From Paenibacillus soyae (GTDB taxonomy: Bacteria; Bacillota; Bacilli; Paenibacillales; Paenibacillaceae), in contig NZ_JANIPJ010000020.1 of NCBI RefSeq assembly GCF_024623455.1, positions 62,001 to 126,000 on the forward strand: a stretch of 64,000 nucleotides of DNA, given 5' to 3'. The notes beneath the pieces were generated by a model, which was given only the letters and a program-made list of their open reading frames with translations, did no database searches and was not told where the DNA came from. The position numbers were made by a program, and so were the translations under genes. Below are positions 17,897-26,990 of this stretch, in pieces (the first letter of the stretch is position 1; the number at the start of each line of letters is the position of its first letter).

Positions 17897-20779
17897 TTAC
17901 TCCTCTCCCAAACGCAGCGCTTGAGCGATTCTCGTACGCGACAGCTTGTAACCGAGCACGAGCAGGCCTATCGCAAGCATGGAGCCTACGATACCGTACA
18001 ACTGCAAATAATCGCTGAGCTGATAAGTGATTTCGAACGGCGGCACCTGATCGGCGGTCGCGAACGACATCTCGAACAAGGGCACGAACAGCTCGCTGGT
18101 CGCGTTGCCGATGAATACCCCGATGACGACGGCCGCTCCGGAGGTGAGCAATTGCTCGCTCACGAGCATGCCGATCATCTGACGGAAGGGCAGCCCCATC
18201 GCCCTCAGCACGCCGTATTGCAGCGATCTTCCGGACAAGGTCAGCAGCCAGAACAAGAGGAAGCCGAAGAAGCAGATCAGCATCGAAATAACGAACCCAA
18301 GCGTCATAACGCCGTTAATGGCCATGCGGAACGGATCGTTGACCGAGCGGATCAGCTCCTGCGTCGCGTCGCGCAGGCTCGTGACCGGCACCTTGCGCTC
18401 CTCCAGTTGGTCGTATACGAGTTGACTCGACGCGCCTGGCGCAAGCTTAAGCCATACCTCGTATGGCTCGACCGCCAGCCGGTTCTGGATAGTGCCGAGA
18501 TGGCCCACAACAAGATGCGGCAGAGCGGCATTCCCGTTATCGCCGTCGCCTGCAGCGGCCGGCAGCGGATTCCAGCTCGGCCAGTAATCGATGATTCCGT
18601 ATACGGTAAGCTGTGTTTGATCGAGTCCGTCCCAGTTAACGCGGATTGGATCGCCCGGCTTCAGCTTGGCCTTGTCGGCGAGCGAACGCGAGATGAGCAC
18701 GGCCTTCGGGTCCGGCGCAATGAGATTCAAATAGCTGTTGATCGGATAACTCAGCAGGCCACCCTTCATCCATGCCGTGCTGCCGAACGCCATCGTATCG
18801 ATGCCCATGAGCTCGGTTTTGCCCGAGGTACCGCTGGCGCCCGCGCTGAATCTGGCATCCGTCTTGCGGAATACCTTGGCGACGGACTCCACGCCATCGA
18901 GCTGCTCGAAGGTATGGAACGGAGGCTCGGTATACTGCACGCGTCTCGCCTCCGTCTGGCTCTCAGACCCGCCTCCTGCTTGCGGCATTGCTTCCGTAGA
19001 CAACGGAGGCGGGGCGTCGCTCTCCCACTTCGTGACGAGCGCGATGTCCGCGCCGATGGCGTAACGAATCTTGCTTTCCATATTGTCGTTGATCGTGCGC
19101 GCCGCATTAGCGCTGAACAGCCCGGTCGCGACGGTCATAATCAGGAATACCTTGATCGTCAAATATTGCCCGGATGAGCGGCTGATCTGAACGAGCGAGC
19201 TGTACAGCGCCGGCGACCACCATCTTCTGCCCGCTAAGTAGACAAGACGGATAAGCCACGGGTACACCCGCAGGACAAGCAGTCCTCCGCCTAGCGCGAA
19301 TATCGCCGGCATAAGGAACAATAGCGGATCCAGCTGCAGCGCATCAGAATCGAGCGCCAGCCGCTTCAAGTCCTCCTGTCTCCTGTTGAAATTATACAGA
19401 AGGTACAGGGACAAGCCGACAAGGACAAGGTCGACTCCGGCTTTATGCCAGAACGACGTTTGCGAAAGACGGGCCATCTGCTGCTTATGACCGACAATCG
19501 TGACCTTCGTCGCGAGGAACGCCGGAATCAGAATGAGCAGAATCGCGCCGCCGACGGTGATCGCCGCAATCTTATAGGCCGTGCTTGTTAGACTGACATC
19601 CAGAGCCGAGCGCTGCACGAATTCCAAGAAACCGTTCGAAGCGCCCAGCGCTCCGGTGAACCACACGCCCAGGAAGGGGCCGGCCGCTAATGCGGCGATG
19701 CCAAGCGTCACGCTTTCGATGACGTAGGCCGTCATAATTTGCAAGCGGCTGGCGCCCCTGCTTCGAAGCACGGAAATTTCCGTCTTCTGCCTTTCGATGA
19801 TCAGATTGGCCGTCATATATAGGTAGAAGGCCAGCATCAGCATAACCGGAGCATATAGAGATAACATCATGAGATCCAGCTTCTCTTGCTTCCCTTGATA
19901 GGAAGCGACTGTCTCGATTGCCGGCATATTCACTTCCTCCACGCCTAATCGGCCGCGGAAGTAACGCTTAATATCCGTGCCCGCTTGCGTGAACGGTTCG
20001 ATCTTGTCCAGAGCGAGCTGCTCGTAATTGAGCGCGAAGCGCCACTCCAGCAAGGTGAGACGCGCTTTGCCGCCCATTACGAATTCGCGCTCGAATTGCT
20101 CGAACGGTATAAGGAAGCTGTCCTCGGTCTCCCCCGTCAAGTAGGGAAGATACGGGTCGGCCGCAGGATCCGTCTCGATAATGCCGACGGGAATGACGCG
20201 GAAGGTGCGGCGGTCCGCTTCCGGCGATTCGAGCACCAGCTCCTCCCCGAGTCCGCGTTTCGCCGCGAATAGAAACTTCTGCGTGACGAGCGCTTCGAAC
20301 AGGCCGTCTTGTCGGTCGACAGGCATGCGTCCTTCGACCAGCTTCACTCGCTTCTCCATATCGGACAGCGACTTGAAGCTTCCTGCCGTCTTCTGATATT
20401 GCCTCTCCTGTTCGTCGGCGTCCGCCCCGTATACCTTCATTTTTTGCGTAAATCGCTGCTGATAATAAGACATTGCGGCTAGTCCCGCGCGATTCGGAAT
20501 CGTCGCCGCGAACCGGTCCGCCTTGGCAATCGCTTGAATGGTCTTCTCGTCCATCTTGGACGAGGACACGCTCGTGGCGATCCGGACATAACCCGGATAG
20601 ACGCCGCTTTGCTGCTGTACCTGCTGCAGCTCCTTAATCAGTGTCCGCTGGAGAATCGCCTCCGAGTACAGCGGCATGGAGCTGAACAGGGCCACGCACA
20701 CGGTAAGACCCAGCCACAGGTTCAGCTGGAGCCACTTATTGTTCGCCATCTTGCGAAGAATCATCGTCCATAAAGCCAT
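17897..20779 (-). CDS. FtsX-like ABC efflux permease, large
   Basis: 960-aa membrane protein with an N-terminal helix, a large extracytoplasmic domain, three closely spaced helices at ~300-420 (MLSLYAPVMLMLAFYLYM, ending in an extracted helix before WFTGALGAS), two further helices around 450-500, a second large external domain (~540-820), and a final FtsX core with three helices (VMTLGFVISMLICFFGFLLF, MLVSEQLLTSGAAVVIGVFI). This is the duplicated ten-helix layout of large bacterial MacB-like and lantibiotic/lipid-exporting permeases. The loop ISVLRSRGASRLQIM is the FtsX coupling motif. It works with two ATPases and a lipoprotein adaptor in the same operon. The substrate is unknown. Confidence 0.88.
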   Translation of the reverse strand: MALWTMILRKMANNKWLQLNLWLGLTVCVALFSSMPLYSEAILQRTLIKELQQVQQQSGVYPGYVRIATSVSSSKMDEKTIQAIAKADRFAATIPNRAGLAAMSYYQQRFTQKMKVYGADADEQERQYQKTAGSFKSLSDMEKRVKLVEGRMPVDRQDGLFEALVTQKFLFAAKRGLGEELVLESPEADRRTFRVIPVGIIETDPAADPYLPYLTGETEDSFLIPFEQFEREFVMGGKARLTLLEWRFALNYEQLALDKIEPFTQAGTDIKRYFRGRLGVEEVNMPAIETVASYQGKQEKLDLMMLSLYAPVMLMLAFYLYMTANLIIERQKTEISVLRSRGASRLQIMTAYVIESVTLGIAALAAGPFLGVWFTGALGASNGFLEFVQRSALDVSLTSTAYKIAAITVGGAILLILIPAFLATKVTIVGHKQQMARLSQTSFWHKAGVDLVLVGLSLYLLYNFNRRQEDLKRLALDSDALQLDPLLFLMPAIFALGGGLLVLRVYPWLIRLVYLAGRRWWSPALYSSLVQISRSSGQYLTIKVFLIMTVATGLFSANAARTINDNMESKIRYAIGADIALVTKWESDAPPPLSTEAMPQAGGGSESQTEARRVQYTEPPFHTFEQLDGVESVAKVFRKTDARFSAGASGTSGKTELMGIDTMAFGSTAWMKGGLLSYPINSYLNLIAPDPKAVLISRSLADKAKLKPGDPIRVNWDGLDQTQLTVYGIIDYWPSWNPLPAAAGDGDNGNAALPHLVVGHLGTIQNRLAVEPYEVWLKLAPGASSQLVYDQLEERKVPVTSLRDATQELIRSVNDPFRMAINGVMTLGFVISMLICFFGFLLFWLLTLSGRSLQYGVLRAMGLPFRQMIGMLVSEQLLTSGAAVVIGVFIGNATSELFVPLFEMSFATADQVPPFEITYQLSDYLQLYGIVGSMLAIGLLVLGYKLSRTRIAQALRLGEE

Positions 20780-20830
20780 GCTTGCTTACACCCCGTTTCC
20801 CTCCGGTCATCCCGGCCATTCCTGTATTCG

Positions 20831-21904
20831 TCAATTGTTCAGGATTATCCGATCGCCTTCTTCAAGACCTTTGACGATCTCCACCTGGGTCGGCGTCGAC
20901 AGCCCAATCTCGATGTCAACTTCCTTGCGGCGTTCGCCGTCCGCTACCTGGACATAGCTTCGTCCCATGTAGGAGCGGATCGCCGACCGCGGAAGCACGA
21001 GGACGTTCTCCCGGCTCTGCAAGCGAATCGTAAGCTCGGCGCTGTGTCCGATCTGAACATCCGAAGGCGGGTTATCCATCCCGATCACGATCGTTACCGC
21101 ATTGCGCTCCGCCTTGGCCGCATCTCCCGCAATAGGGGCATTCGAAGGCGATTGCAGCACCTTGCCCGTATACTCTTTTCCTTTGTATTTCAGGTTGGCC
21201 GGCATGCCCGCTTCGATGGGCAGCAGATCCTTCGACTCCGCCGCGACATACGTCAGCTGCATATTGGAAGGGTCCGCAACGGTAATAATCGTCTGGAAGG
21301 CATTCACATATTCCCCTTCATTCAGCGATTCCGCAAATATGACGACTCCCGAAATCGGCGCATAGAGGCGGGAAGAAGCAAGCTTCTTCTCCATATTGTC
21401 CAGCTGCAGCGTCTCGCGCTCCATGTCGATCTCCCGCAGCCTTAGGTCGGTACCCCCGACGTCAGAGGTTTTCGCTTCCAAATAAAGCAGACGCGCGCGC
21501 TCCACGCTTAGCTTTTGCAGCTTGAGCTGCAGCTCCAGGTCGCCGGTTTCGAGCTCCGCAAGAAGATCTCCCTCCTTCACCTCTTCGCCCACTTTGGCGT
21601 TGATCGACTTCAGTCTGCCTCCGGACTCCTTGAACGAGAGGGCGGCCGAGCTTGCGGAGACGAAGTTCGCCGTACCTTTCAAGTAGGTTTCGATATTGCC
21701 CTTGGCCGCCTCCACGATATCCAGCGGCTCCGATGCCGGCTGAATAAGCGGCGGCTGCAGCGTCTCGTCCTCCATGGGCAGAAGCGAGCAGCCCGTTATC
21801 GACATCAAGGCGACAATGACGGCAGAATACCTGAATAAACTTCTCTTCATTAATCGAGGTAAACGCGGTAAGCTATATGGTTTGCGACGATACAATTTTC
21901 CCAT
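20831..21904 (-). CDS. Membrane-fusion (HlyD/MacA-type) efflux adaptor, lipoprotein
   Basis: 357 aa if started at ATG 21904; TTG 21895 has a better-spaced GGAGG (nine bases) and is also likely. A lipobox SITGC follows an N-terminal hydrophobic stretch. Next come a barrel/lipoyl half (RLKSINAKVGEEVKEGDLLA), a helical hairpin (LELQLKLQKLSVERARLLYL), the second lipoyl half (LYAPISGVVIFAESLNEGE) and a beta-barrel with membrane-proximal end (VLVLPRSAIRSYMGRSYVQV). It would connect the FtsX permease to outside substrates. The start overlaps the end of the upstream ATPase gene by 20-30 bp. Confidence 0.88.
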   Translation of the reverse strand: MGKLYRRKPYSLPRLPRLMKRSLFRYSAVIVALMSITGCSLLPMEDETLQPPLIQPASEPLDIVEAAKGNIETYLKGTANFVSASSAALSFKESGGRLKSINAKVGEEVKEGDLLAELETGDLELQLKLQKLSVERARLLYLEAKTSDVGGTDLRLREIDMERETLQLDNMEKKLASSRLYAPISGVVIFAESLNEGEYVNAFQTIITVADPSNMQLTYVAAESKDLLPIEAGMPANLKYKGKEYTGKVLQSPSNAPIAGDAAKAERNAVTIVIGMDNPPSDVQIGHSAELTIRLQSRENVLVLPRSAIRSYMGRSYVQVADGERRKEVDIEIGLSTPTQVEIVKGLEEGDRIILNN

Positions 21905-22598
21905 CCTCCAATGCTATAACGTGGTCCGCAAGCTCCATCATGCCGGGATCATGCGTCGTCATGACGACCGTCATGCCCGATCGGCTCACCAGATCCCGGA
22001 ATACGCGCATCACTTGCAGCCCCATCTTGCTGTCCAGCTCGGCGGTCGGCTCATCCGCGATAAGAAGAGAAGGCTGATGCGCGATTGCCCGAGCGATTGC
22101 CACCCTCTGCTGCTCGCCTCCGGACAGCTCCATAGGACGATGCTTCATCCGCTCCTTCATGCCGACTCTCTCCAGCGCCCGTTCCGCCGCCTCCCGATTA
22201 TCCTTCGCCGGAGCTCCCGCGACGCGCAGCCCGAACTCGACGTTCTCGTAAGCGGACATGAGCGGGATAAGACCGAACGACTGAAATACAAGTCCTATTT
22301 CCGTGCGCCGAATGCGGCTTTTCTCGGATTCCGACAGTCCGGTGATCTCCCGCCCGCGCAGCATGACCCTGCCCTCCGTCGGTTCGTCCAGCGCGCCGAG
22401 AATATTTAGAAGCGTTGTTTTGCCGGAACCCGATCTGCCCTTCAGCGCCACCATCGATCCCGCCGGAACGGCAAGCTGGATTTGATCCAGAGCCGTAACC
22501 GCGTTGTGTCCTCGCCCGAATACGCGCTTCACTCCCGCTGCTTCCAGAATTGTCTCGCCCCGCAATTCCTGATCATTCTCTATTTGCGGCATGGCCAT
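21873..22598 (-). CDS. ABC efflux ATPase (MacB/LolD class)
   Basis: 241 aa with Walker A GRSGSGKTT, Q-loop VFQSFGL, signature LSGGEQQRVAIARAI, Walker B LLIADEPTAELD and H-loop TTHD. ATG 22598 directly abuts the GGGGAAGGGGG ribosome site, so the in-frame ATG at 22592, with seven bases of spacing, is the better start. It is the first gene of the efflux operon (ATPase, adaptor, permease, ATPase), divergent from the GH8 gene. Confidence 0.92.
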   Translation of the reverse strand: MAMPQIENDQELRGETILEAAGVKRVFGRGHNAVTALDQIQLAVPAGSMVALKGRSGSGKTTLLNILGALDEPTEGRVMLRGREITGLSESEKSRIRRTEIGLVFQSFGLIPLMSAYENVEFGLRVAGAPAKDNREAAERALERVGMKERMKHRPMELSGGEQQRVAIARAIAHQPSLLIADEPTAELDSKMGLQVMRVFRDLVSRSGMTVVMTTHDPGMMELADHVIALEDGKIVSSQTI

Positions 22599-22632
22599 CC
22601 CCCTTCCCCTGCATCCGCTATGGTTCTAAGTC

Positions 22633-22647
22633 ATTGTAGCGCTTCCA
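22633..22647 (-). promoter_or_regulatory. cre-like 13-mer over -10 box of efflux operon
   Basis: The minus strand reads TGGAAGCGCTACA (22635-22647) continuing to TACAAT as a possible -10 (22633-22638). It differs by one base from the motif upstream of the uptake cluster. No convincing -35 was found. It lies between divergent genes and could affect both. Confidence 0.4.
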
Positions 22648-22826
22648 TCGCGTGTACCGTACCCGTCCATTTCTCGGGATTTTACCTTTCAAATCATAGG
22701 ACTTTGGGCTTTTCTATTGCTGCTTCTCGCATACTCCTATATTTTCTTATATACATCCTAAAATTTTTGAATGGGCTTACATGGTATGATTACGGGGGAT
22801 GGAGCATGCGATCAGGAGGGAAACGA

Positions 22827-23969
22827 ATGACAACGGCATCGAAGGGCGCCTATCATACTGGCGTGTACCGCAATGTGTTCAGCGAGCTCGGCTACGAGGA
22901 TAACGTGATTCAAGAGAAGCTCGAGCGAACGTGGGCGGAATTATTGAATGGGGATCCGGATGTGAGGATCTACTACCCGATGGGCGACGATATGGGCTAC
23001 TTCCTGGATACCGGGAATACGGATGTCCGGACCGAAGGCATGTCCTACGGCATGATGATGGCCGTTCAAATGAATGATAAGAACATTTTCGACCGGCTGT
23101 GGACGTTCTCGAAGAGGTTTATGCAGCATACGGAAGGCAGGTACAAGGATTATTTCGCTTGGCATTGCAAAACGGACGGCACCCGCATCTCCCAAGGCCC
23201 AGCGCCTGACGGCGAGGAGTTCTACGCTTTGGCGCTGTTCTTCGCCTCGAGCCGCTGGGGAGACGGACCCGAGCCCTACGATTATTCCGTTCAGGCGAGA
23301 CAAATTTTACGCGCCTGCGTCCATAAGGGAGAAGAGGACGAGGGCGATCCGATGTGGGATCCGGCGACGAAGCTCATCAAGTTTGTTCCGGAATCGCCGT
23401 TCAGTGATCCGTCCTATCATCTGCCCCACTTCTACGAGCTGTTCGCGGAACGCGCGGACGAGAAGGATCGATCATTCTGGAAGGAAGCCGCAGCGGCCAG
23501 CCGGGCATATCTTCACACTGCCTGTCACCCGGAGACCGGGCTCTCTCCCGAGTATGCCAACTACGACGGAACGCCAGCCCCGGTACAGCGTCACGGCGAT
23601 TATCGTCATTTCTTCAGCGACGCTTATCGGGTAGCGGCCAACATCGGCCTCGATTGGGAATGGTTCCGGGCCGATCCTTGGCAGGTCGAGCAGTCGAATC
23701 GTCTGCAGGCCTTCTTCCGCGATATCGACGTAGCGGACTACCGCCGCTACACGATTGAAGGACAGCCCTTCGATGAGCCGGCGCTGCATCCGATCGGACT
23801 GCTGGCGACGAACGCCATGGCCTCATTGGCCGCGGACGGTCCGGATGCCGAGCATTTCGCCCGCCTGTTCTGGAATACGCCGCTTCGAGACGGCGTCCGC
23901 CGCTATTACGATAATTGCCTGTACATGTTCAGCCTGCTTGCGCTTAGCGGGCAGTATCGGGTTTATTAA
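22827..23969 (+). CDS. GH8 reducing-end xylose-releasing exo-oligoxylanase
   Basis: Removes xylose from the reducing end of xylo-oligosaccharides. 380 aa from ATG 22827 behind GGAGGG, with no signal peptide, so cytosolic. Catalytic landmarks match the characterised Bacillus halodurans Rex enzyme as I remember it: E70 in TEGMSYGM (acid), D128 in PDGEEFYA, D265 in FSDAYRVA (base) and H320 in ALHPIGLL, the His-containing loop associated with reducing-end exo action. A longer upstream reading of the same frame lacks a ribosome site and is not protein-like. It stands alone, divergent from the efflux operon, and would act on imported oligomers together with the GH43 enzymes. Confidence 0.92.
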   Translation: MTTASKGAYHTGVYRNVFSELGYEDNVIQEKLERTWAELLNGDPDVRIYYPMGDDMGYFLDTGNTDVRTEGMSYGMMMAVQMNDKNIFDRLWTFSKRFMQHTEGRYKDYFAWHCKTDGTRISQGPAPDGEEFYALALFFASSRWGDGPEPYDYSVQARQILRACVHKGEEDEGDPMWDPATKLIKFVPESPFSDPSYHLPHFYELFAERADEKDRSFWKEAAAASRAYLHTACHPETGLSPEYANYDGTPAPVQRHGDYRHFFSDAYRVAANIGLDWEWFRADPWQVEQSNRLQAFFRDIDVADYRRYTIEGQPFDEPALHPIGLLATNAMASLAADGPDAEHFARLFWNTPLRDGVRRYYDNCLYMFSLLALSGQYRVY

Positions 23970-24009
23970 GAAAGACCGTGCATACTGAAAATCAATAGTG
24001 TCCCGCCAC

Positions 24010-24092
24010 AACAAAGACAGCGGCAGCCTAAGACGTGATATTTACCGTCTAGACTGCCGCTGTTTGATTCAATTAACGTTCTCCGTTAGCGG
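24010..24092 (-). repeat. Cassette-type palindromic repeat R0
   Basis: A hairpin (ACAGCGGCAG / CTGCCGCTGT) next to the left-core motif ATTAACGTTCTCCGTTAGCGG (24072-24092, plus strand). It marks the far end of the AT-rich island and may also terminate the GH8 transcript. Confidence 0.65.
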
Positions 24093-24121
24093 AGTGGCCA
24101 TCTCGCCGAAGACTCACGTTG

Positions 24122-24307
24122 CTAACGGAACTGACGGACGCTATTTGAGCTAAAAATCGCATTTTGGGATTCTTACGGAACTGTAAGCTCTTATTCTTTC
24201 GATCTGCCCTTTTCCACCATTAAAAAGGTGCAAATAACATCGCTCAGTTCCGTAAGGAGCTACAAACCACCTGAAATCTAGCGAATAACGTCTGTCAGTT
24301 CCGTTAG
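24122..24307. repeat. 186-bp nested inverted-repeat element (MITE-like)
   Basis: Perfect 14-bp terminal inverted repeats CTAACGGAACTGAC / GTCAGTTCCGTTAG and an internal pair CTTACGGAACTG / CAGTTCCGTAAG. There is no coding capacity. It occupies a position equivalent to a gene between repeats R0 and R1. Confidence 0.75.
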
Positions 24308-24330
24308 GCGGAACCTGCAGCGTAGTAGTT

Positions 24331-24418
24331 CAATGCTGCCCTTTAGCTCAATGAAAATGGAGCAGCTGCCGCAATGGCAAACTGCTCCTGGCTGGCTCTG
24401 AATTAACGTCTCCCTAGT
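24331..24418 (-). repeat. Cassette-type palindromic repeat R1
   Basis: Right core AATGCTGCCCTTTAGCTCAA (24332-24351), hairpin GGAGCAG...CTGCTCC, then left core TTAACGTCTCCCTAG overlapping the stop codon of the phosphotransferase gene. The hairpin could also act as its terminator. Confidence 0.7.
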
Positions 24419-25388
24419 TTAACAGGAAATTTTCCCCATTGAGATATTTTATAAAATAATCTTGAATAACTGATGGAAAACTTTCTGCCAAAGATTGTTG
24501 TTCGTTTGGATTTAATGAATGGAATGCAAAATTCCTTATTATTGACCATATAAAAAAAGCTTCTAATAGCTCGTAATAATTTTCTTGTAGTTGATTTACT
24601 TTGCTATATGATGCAATAAATATTTTCCTGTTTTCAAATGAAAGATGCAGAAATGTTTCAGCCATATCAAATAAATAAAAGCCATAACCACAATTTGAAA
24701 AATCTATTGGTCGAGGAATATCTTCATAAAACACGTAATTACTCTCATGAAGGTCAGAATGAATAATTCCCCAGTTACTCTGTGATCGTTCAAAACTTTG
24801 TATCAAATTTGCTATTTTATGTGCTGACTCTTCCACATGGACAAATGCTTCGCTTGGTATAATTTTTAGATTGACCAACTGTTTTAATTGATTAAGCGAT
24901 GAAAATAAATGATCGGAATTATAGACTGGCCTATTAAAGCCGTCAGGTGCATTCCACTGCATAGAATGTTTATGAAGAGCCGCCATTAAAAGAGCCAAAT
25001 TTGCAGTTTCGCTACTTGTTGGCTCTCTGTAAAGCACTTCACCATTAACCCAATGATGAATAGTCACAATGAATTTATTATTACTATGATCAGTGGATAT
25101 ATCTGTTACCAAATCACCTTTAAGATTTCTTACAGGAGCAGGTACTGTTAAATCCGTATCTCCAGCCAAAGCTTCAAGCCAAATGAGTTCTGATTCGATA
25201 TTATCCTTTGATTTATTGGAACTCGTCGAGATATGAATTTTGATTAGAAACTTCTGATTATCATCATTTGTATGCACTCGGAATGTAACATTATCACTTT
25301 TCCCGATGTAAACAAGTTTCTCACACATGATCGGGTATTGAATTAACGCTTCTTTCGCCACCTTCGCATAATCTTCTTCAGTAAGCAT
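24414..25388 (-). CDS. Aminoglycoside-phosphotransferase-fold kinase
   Basis: 324 aa from ATG 25388 (GGAG eight bases upstream). The protein-kinase-like APH fold shows the catalytic loop H210-S-D212 ... N217 (HSDLHESN) and the metal-binding Asp229 in PIDFSNCG. The N-terminal lobe has a lysine-bearing strand (KFLIKIHIS). The family phosphorylates small hydroxylated molecules such as aminoglycosides, choline or homoserine, and the substrate here cannot be told. The gene is AT-rich, isolated, has repeat R1 at its 3' end and R2 upstream, and lacks an evident operon partner, as expected for a gene cassette. A resistance role is possible but unproven. Confidence 0.85.
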   Translation of the reverse strand: MLTEEDYAKVAKEALIQYPIMCEKLVYIGKSDNVTFRVHTNDDNQKFLIKIHISTSSNKSKDNIESELIWLEALAGDTDLTVPAPVRNLKGDLVTDISTDHSNNKFIVTIHHWVNGEVLYREPTSSETANLALLMAALHKHSMQWNAPDGFNRPVYNSDHLFSSLNQLKQLVNLKIIPSEAFVHVEESAHKIANLIQSFERSQSNWGIIHSDLHESNYVFYEDIPRPIDFSNCGYGFYLFDMAETFLHLSFENRKIFIASYSKVNQLQENYYELLEAFFIWSIIRNFAFHSLNPNEQQSLAESFPSVIQDYFIKYLNGENFLLN

Positions 25389-25473
25389 AATACCCACTCC
25401 AGTTGTGTGTTTTTTATTACATAATTTTACCAGAAAGGTTTCTTTTATGGTGACCAAGATTGATTATACTAAA

Positions 25474-25554
25474 CACTACTGCTCGTTACTTCAATGATGC
25501 AAAAAGGGGCCACTTTGAAGCAGCTCCTGTACTATCGTTCCCAGTTAGCTTAAC
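25474..25554 (-). repeat. Cassette-type palindromic repeat R2
   Basis: Right core CTACTGCTCGTTACTTCAATG, imperfect hairpin, then left core CTATCGTTCCCAGTTAGCTT (plus strand). It lies downstream of the broken gene at 25636-26116. Confidence 0.7.
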
Positions 25555-25635
25555 CTCTTCTGATGATATTTCCAAAGATTGCAGGCTTGTTATTAGCAAA
25601 TGCCTGCATCAAATCCTTATTTTTTAAAGTGAATT

Positions 25636-26116
25636 TCACTTTTTATCTTCAAGTAGTTTGTGCTGCTTCATATATTCTTGATATGCTTCATTTACTTTCT
25701 TTTTACAGAGATTTCTCCATGTTTCTTTTAGCTCTGACACCATCTTATCGTTATAAGGATTAGGGTCCATATCGCCTCCAAATCCTATCCAAGCATCAGG
25801 GGATACTTCACCATTTTCACCTGAATAGGCTATTTCAAGTGGCGCTGGTGCATGCCCTGAGAACCCACATTTTTCGGATAACCAATGGTACCCTGGTTTG
25901 CTAACTCCGTACTTACAAAAGAATGGAACAGGATTAACTTCATCTTGGTCACCTATCCCGTAAAGACAGTGCAACTCCACAACCGAGTTTTGCTACCCAC
26001 TTATCCCTTACGTCCAAATAGTGTTGGTTATAAAATGGATCGTTAGAAAGTGCGTTTAATAAAAGTGTCATGTCCAACGCTTCATTTGATTCAAATGACC
26101 AATCTGTTTTAAGCAA
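25636..26116 (-). pseudogene. Unrecognised gene split by a frameshift
   Basis: A TTG at 26116, eight bases after GAGGTG, opens a frame (LLKTDWSFESNEALDMTLLL ... HYLDVRDKWVAKLG) that soon meets a stop. The sequence continues convincingly one frame over from about 25985 (VVELHCLYGIGDQDEVNP ... NPYNDKMVSELKETWRNL) to the stop at 25636. Restoring one base near the AAAACTCGG stretch would give about 160 aa. No signal peptide or membrane helix is seen, and I do not recognise the family. It is either a real decayed gene or a sequencing error. It is flanked by repeats R2 and R3. Confidence 0.6.
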
Positions 26117-26166
26117 TATATCATCACCTCATTACTCTTTTCTCCATTAACTAATTATTCGATAGT

Positions 26167-26226
26167 TACCATTATCCTCCGTTAACGCAGTTAAGGCGAC
26201 CATTGTGCCGGCCGCCTTTGAAGGTA
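26167..26226 (-). repeat. Cassette-type palindromic repeat R3
   Basis: The right core TTATCCTCCGTTAACGCAGT closely matches repeat R7 (TTATCCTGCCCGTTAACGTA). It is followed by hairpin AAGGCGaCC...GGcCGCCTT. It lies 3' of the membrane-protein gene at 26256. Confidence 0.7.
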
Positions 26227-26255
26227 ATTCGAATGTTATTTTGTTACAGATGCTT

Positions 26256-26810
26256 CTATTTGCGCAGCCTCTTAATCACCAGCATAATAAGACCGAAAAG
26301 CATCAGCAGCACACTGACTGCCGCCATGGTCCACTTCAGTGTCGTGAAGAGACTGCCGGCTTTTGCGATAAATGCGATCTGATCGGGGTATTTCGTCAGC
26401 ATTGTAACGATGCAGGCATTCTCTAGGTAATCGAAAATGAGGGTCAAATAAATGAGCAGCGGCAAGCCCTGTACCCAAGACTGCGGTGCGAACACGCGTC
26501 GATAGATCGCGGTGGTTAACAAACCGAAGAACGAGCTATAGACAATTGGATAAATAAAGTCCGCGATCAATGTGAACCTGACATAGAAGTCTCTTCCCGC
26601 ATCGCTATAAGCGCCAATAATAGAATAAGCCTTTTCAACCGTATACGAGAGTCGCAAATCCAAGATGCCCGCGCTGCCGGAATAATCATTCAACTTTGAT
26701 GAACCATATGGCAACACAACAAATTCAATGATTAGCAGCACGATAAACAACCCGGTTATGACTTGCCACATACTGAGTTTCTCTTGTGTACGTCGCAATT
26801 GAGCCAACAT
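26256..26810 (-). CDS. Hypothetical membrane protein, four helices
   Basis: 184 aa from ATG 26810, with GGGGAG five bases upstream; a longer frame to 26867 lacks a ribosome site. The helices are about VITGLFIVLLIIEFVVLPYG, FTLIADFIYPIVYSSFFGLL, LPLLIYLTLIFDYLENACIV and TMAAVSVLLMLFGLIMLVIK. No catalytic motif was recognised. It is a single gene between repeats R3 and R4, as in a cassette. Confidence 0.75.
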   Translation of the reverse strand: MLAQLRRTQEKLSMWQVITGLFIVLLIIEFVVLPYGSSKLNDYSGSAGILDLRLSYTVEKAYSIIGAYSDAGRDFYVRFTLIADFIYPIVYSSFFGLLTTAIYRRVFAPQSWVQGLPLLIYLTLIFDYLENACIVTMLTKYPDQIAFIAKAGSLFTTLKWTMAAVSVLLMLFGLIMLVIKRLRK

Positions 26811-26950
26811 ATCTGCTCCCCATTCTTCGTTAAGATTGTAATGGATCACGTCTGCTGTCATCTTCATTTTATCGGATTAATGAACAACTTCAACCCGTAA
26901 GTTTCCAGAAAAATGTCCCTCTATCACAAAAGCGCTGAATGGAACACAAG

Positions 26951-26990
26951 GAGACTTAACTTATAGAGCTATCGTTCTCCGTTAGTTGAA
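26951..26990 (-). repeat. Cassette-type palindromic repeat R4
   Basis: Left core GCTATCGTTCTCCGTTAGTT overlaps the stop codon of the 150-aa gene. A right half is not clear. Confidence 0.55.
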
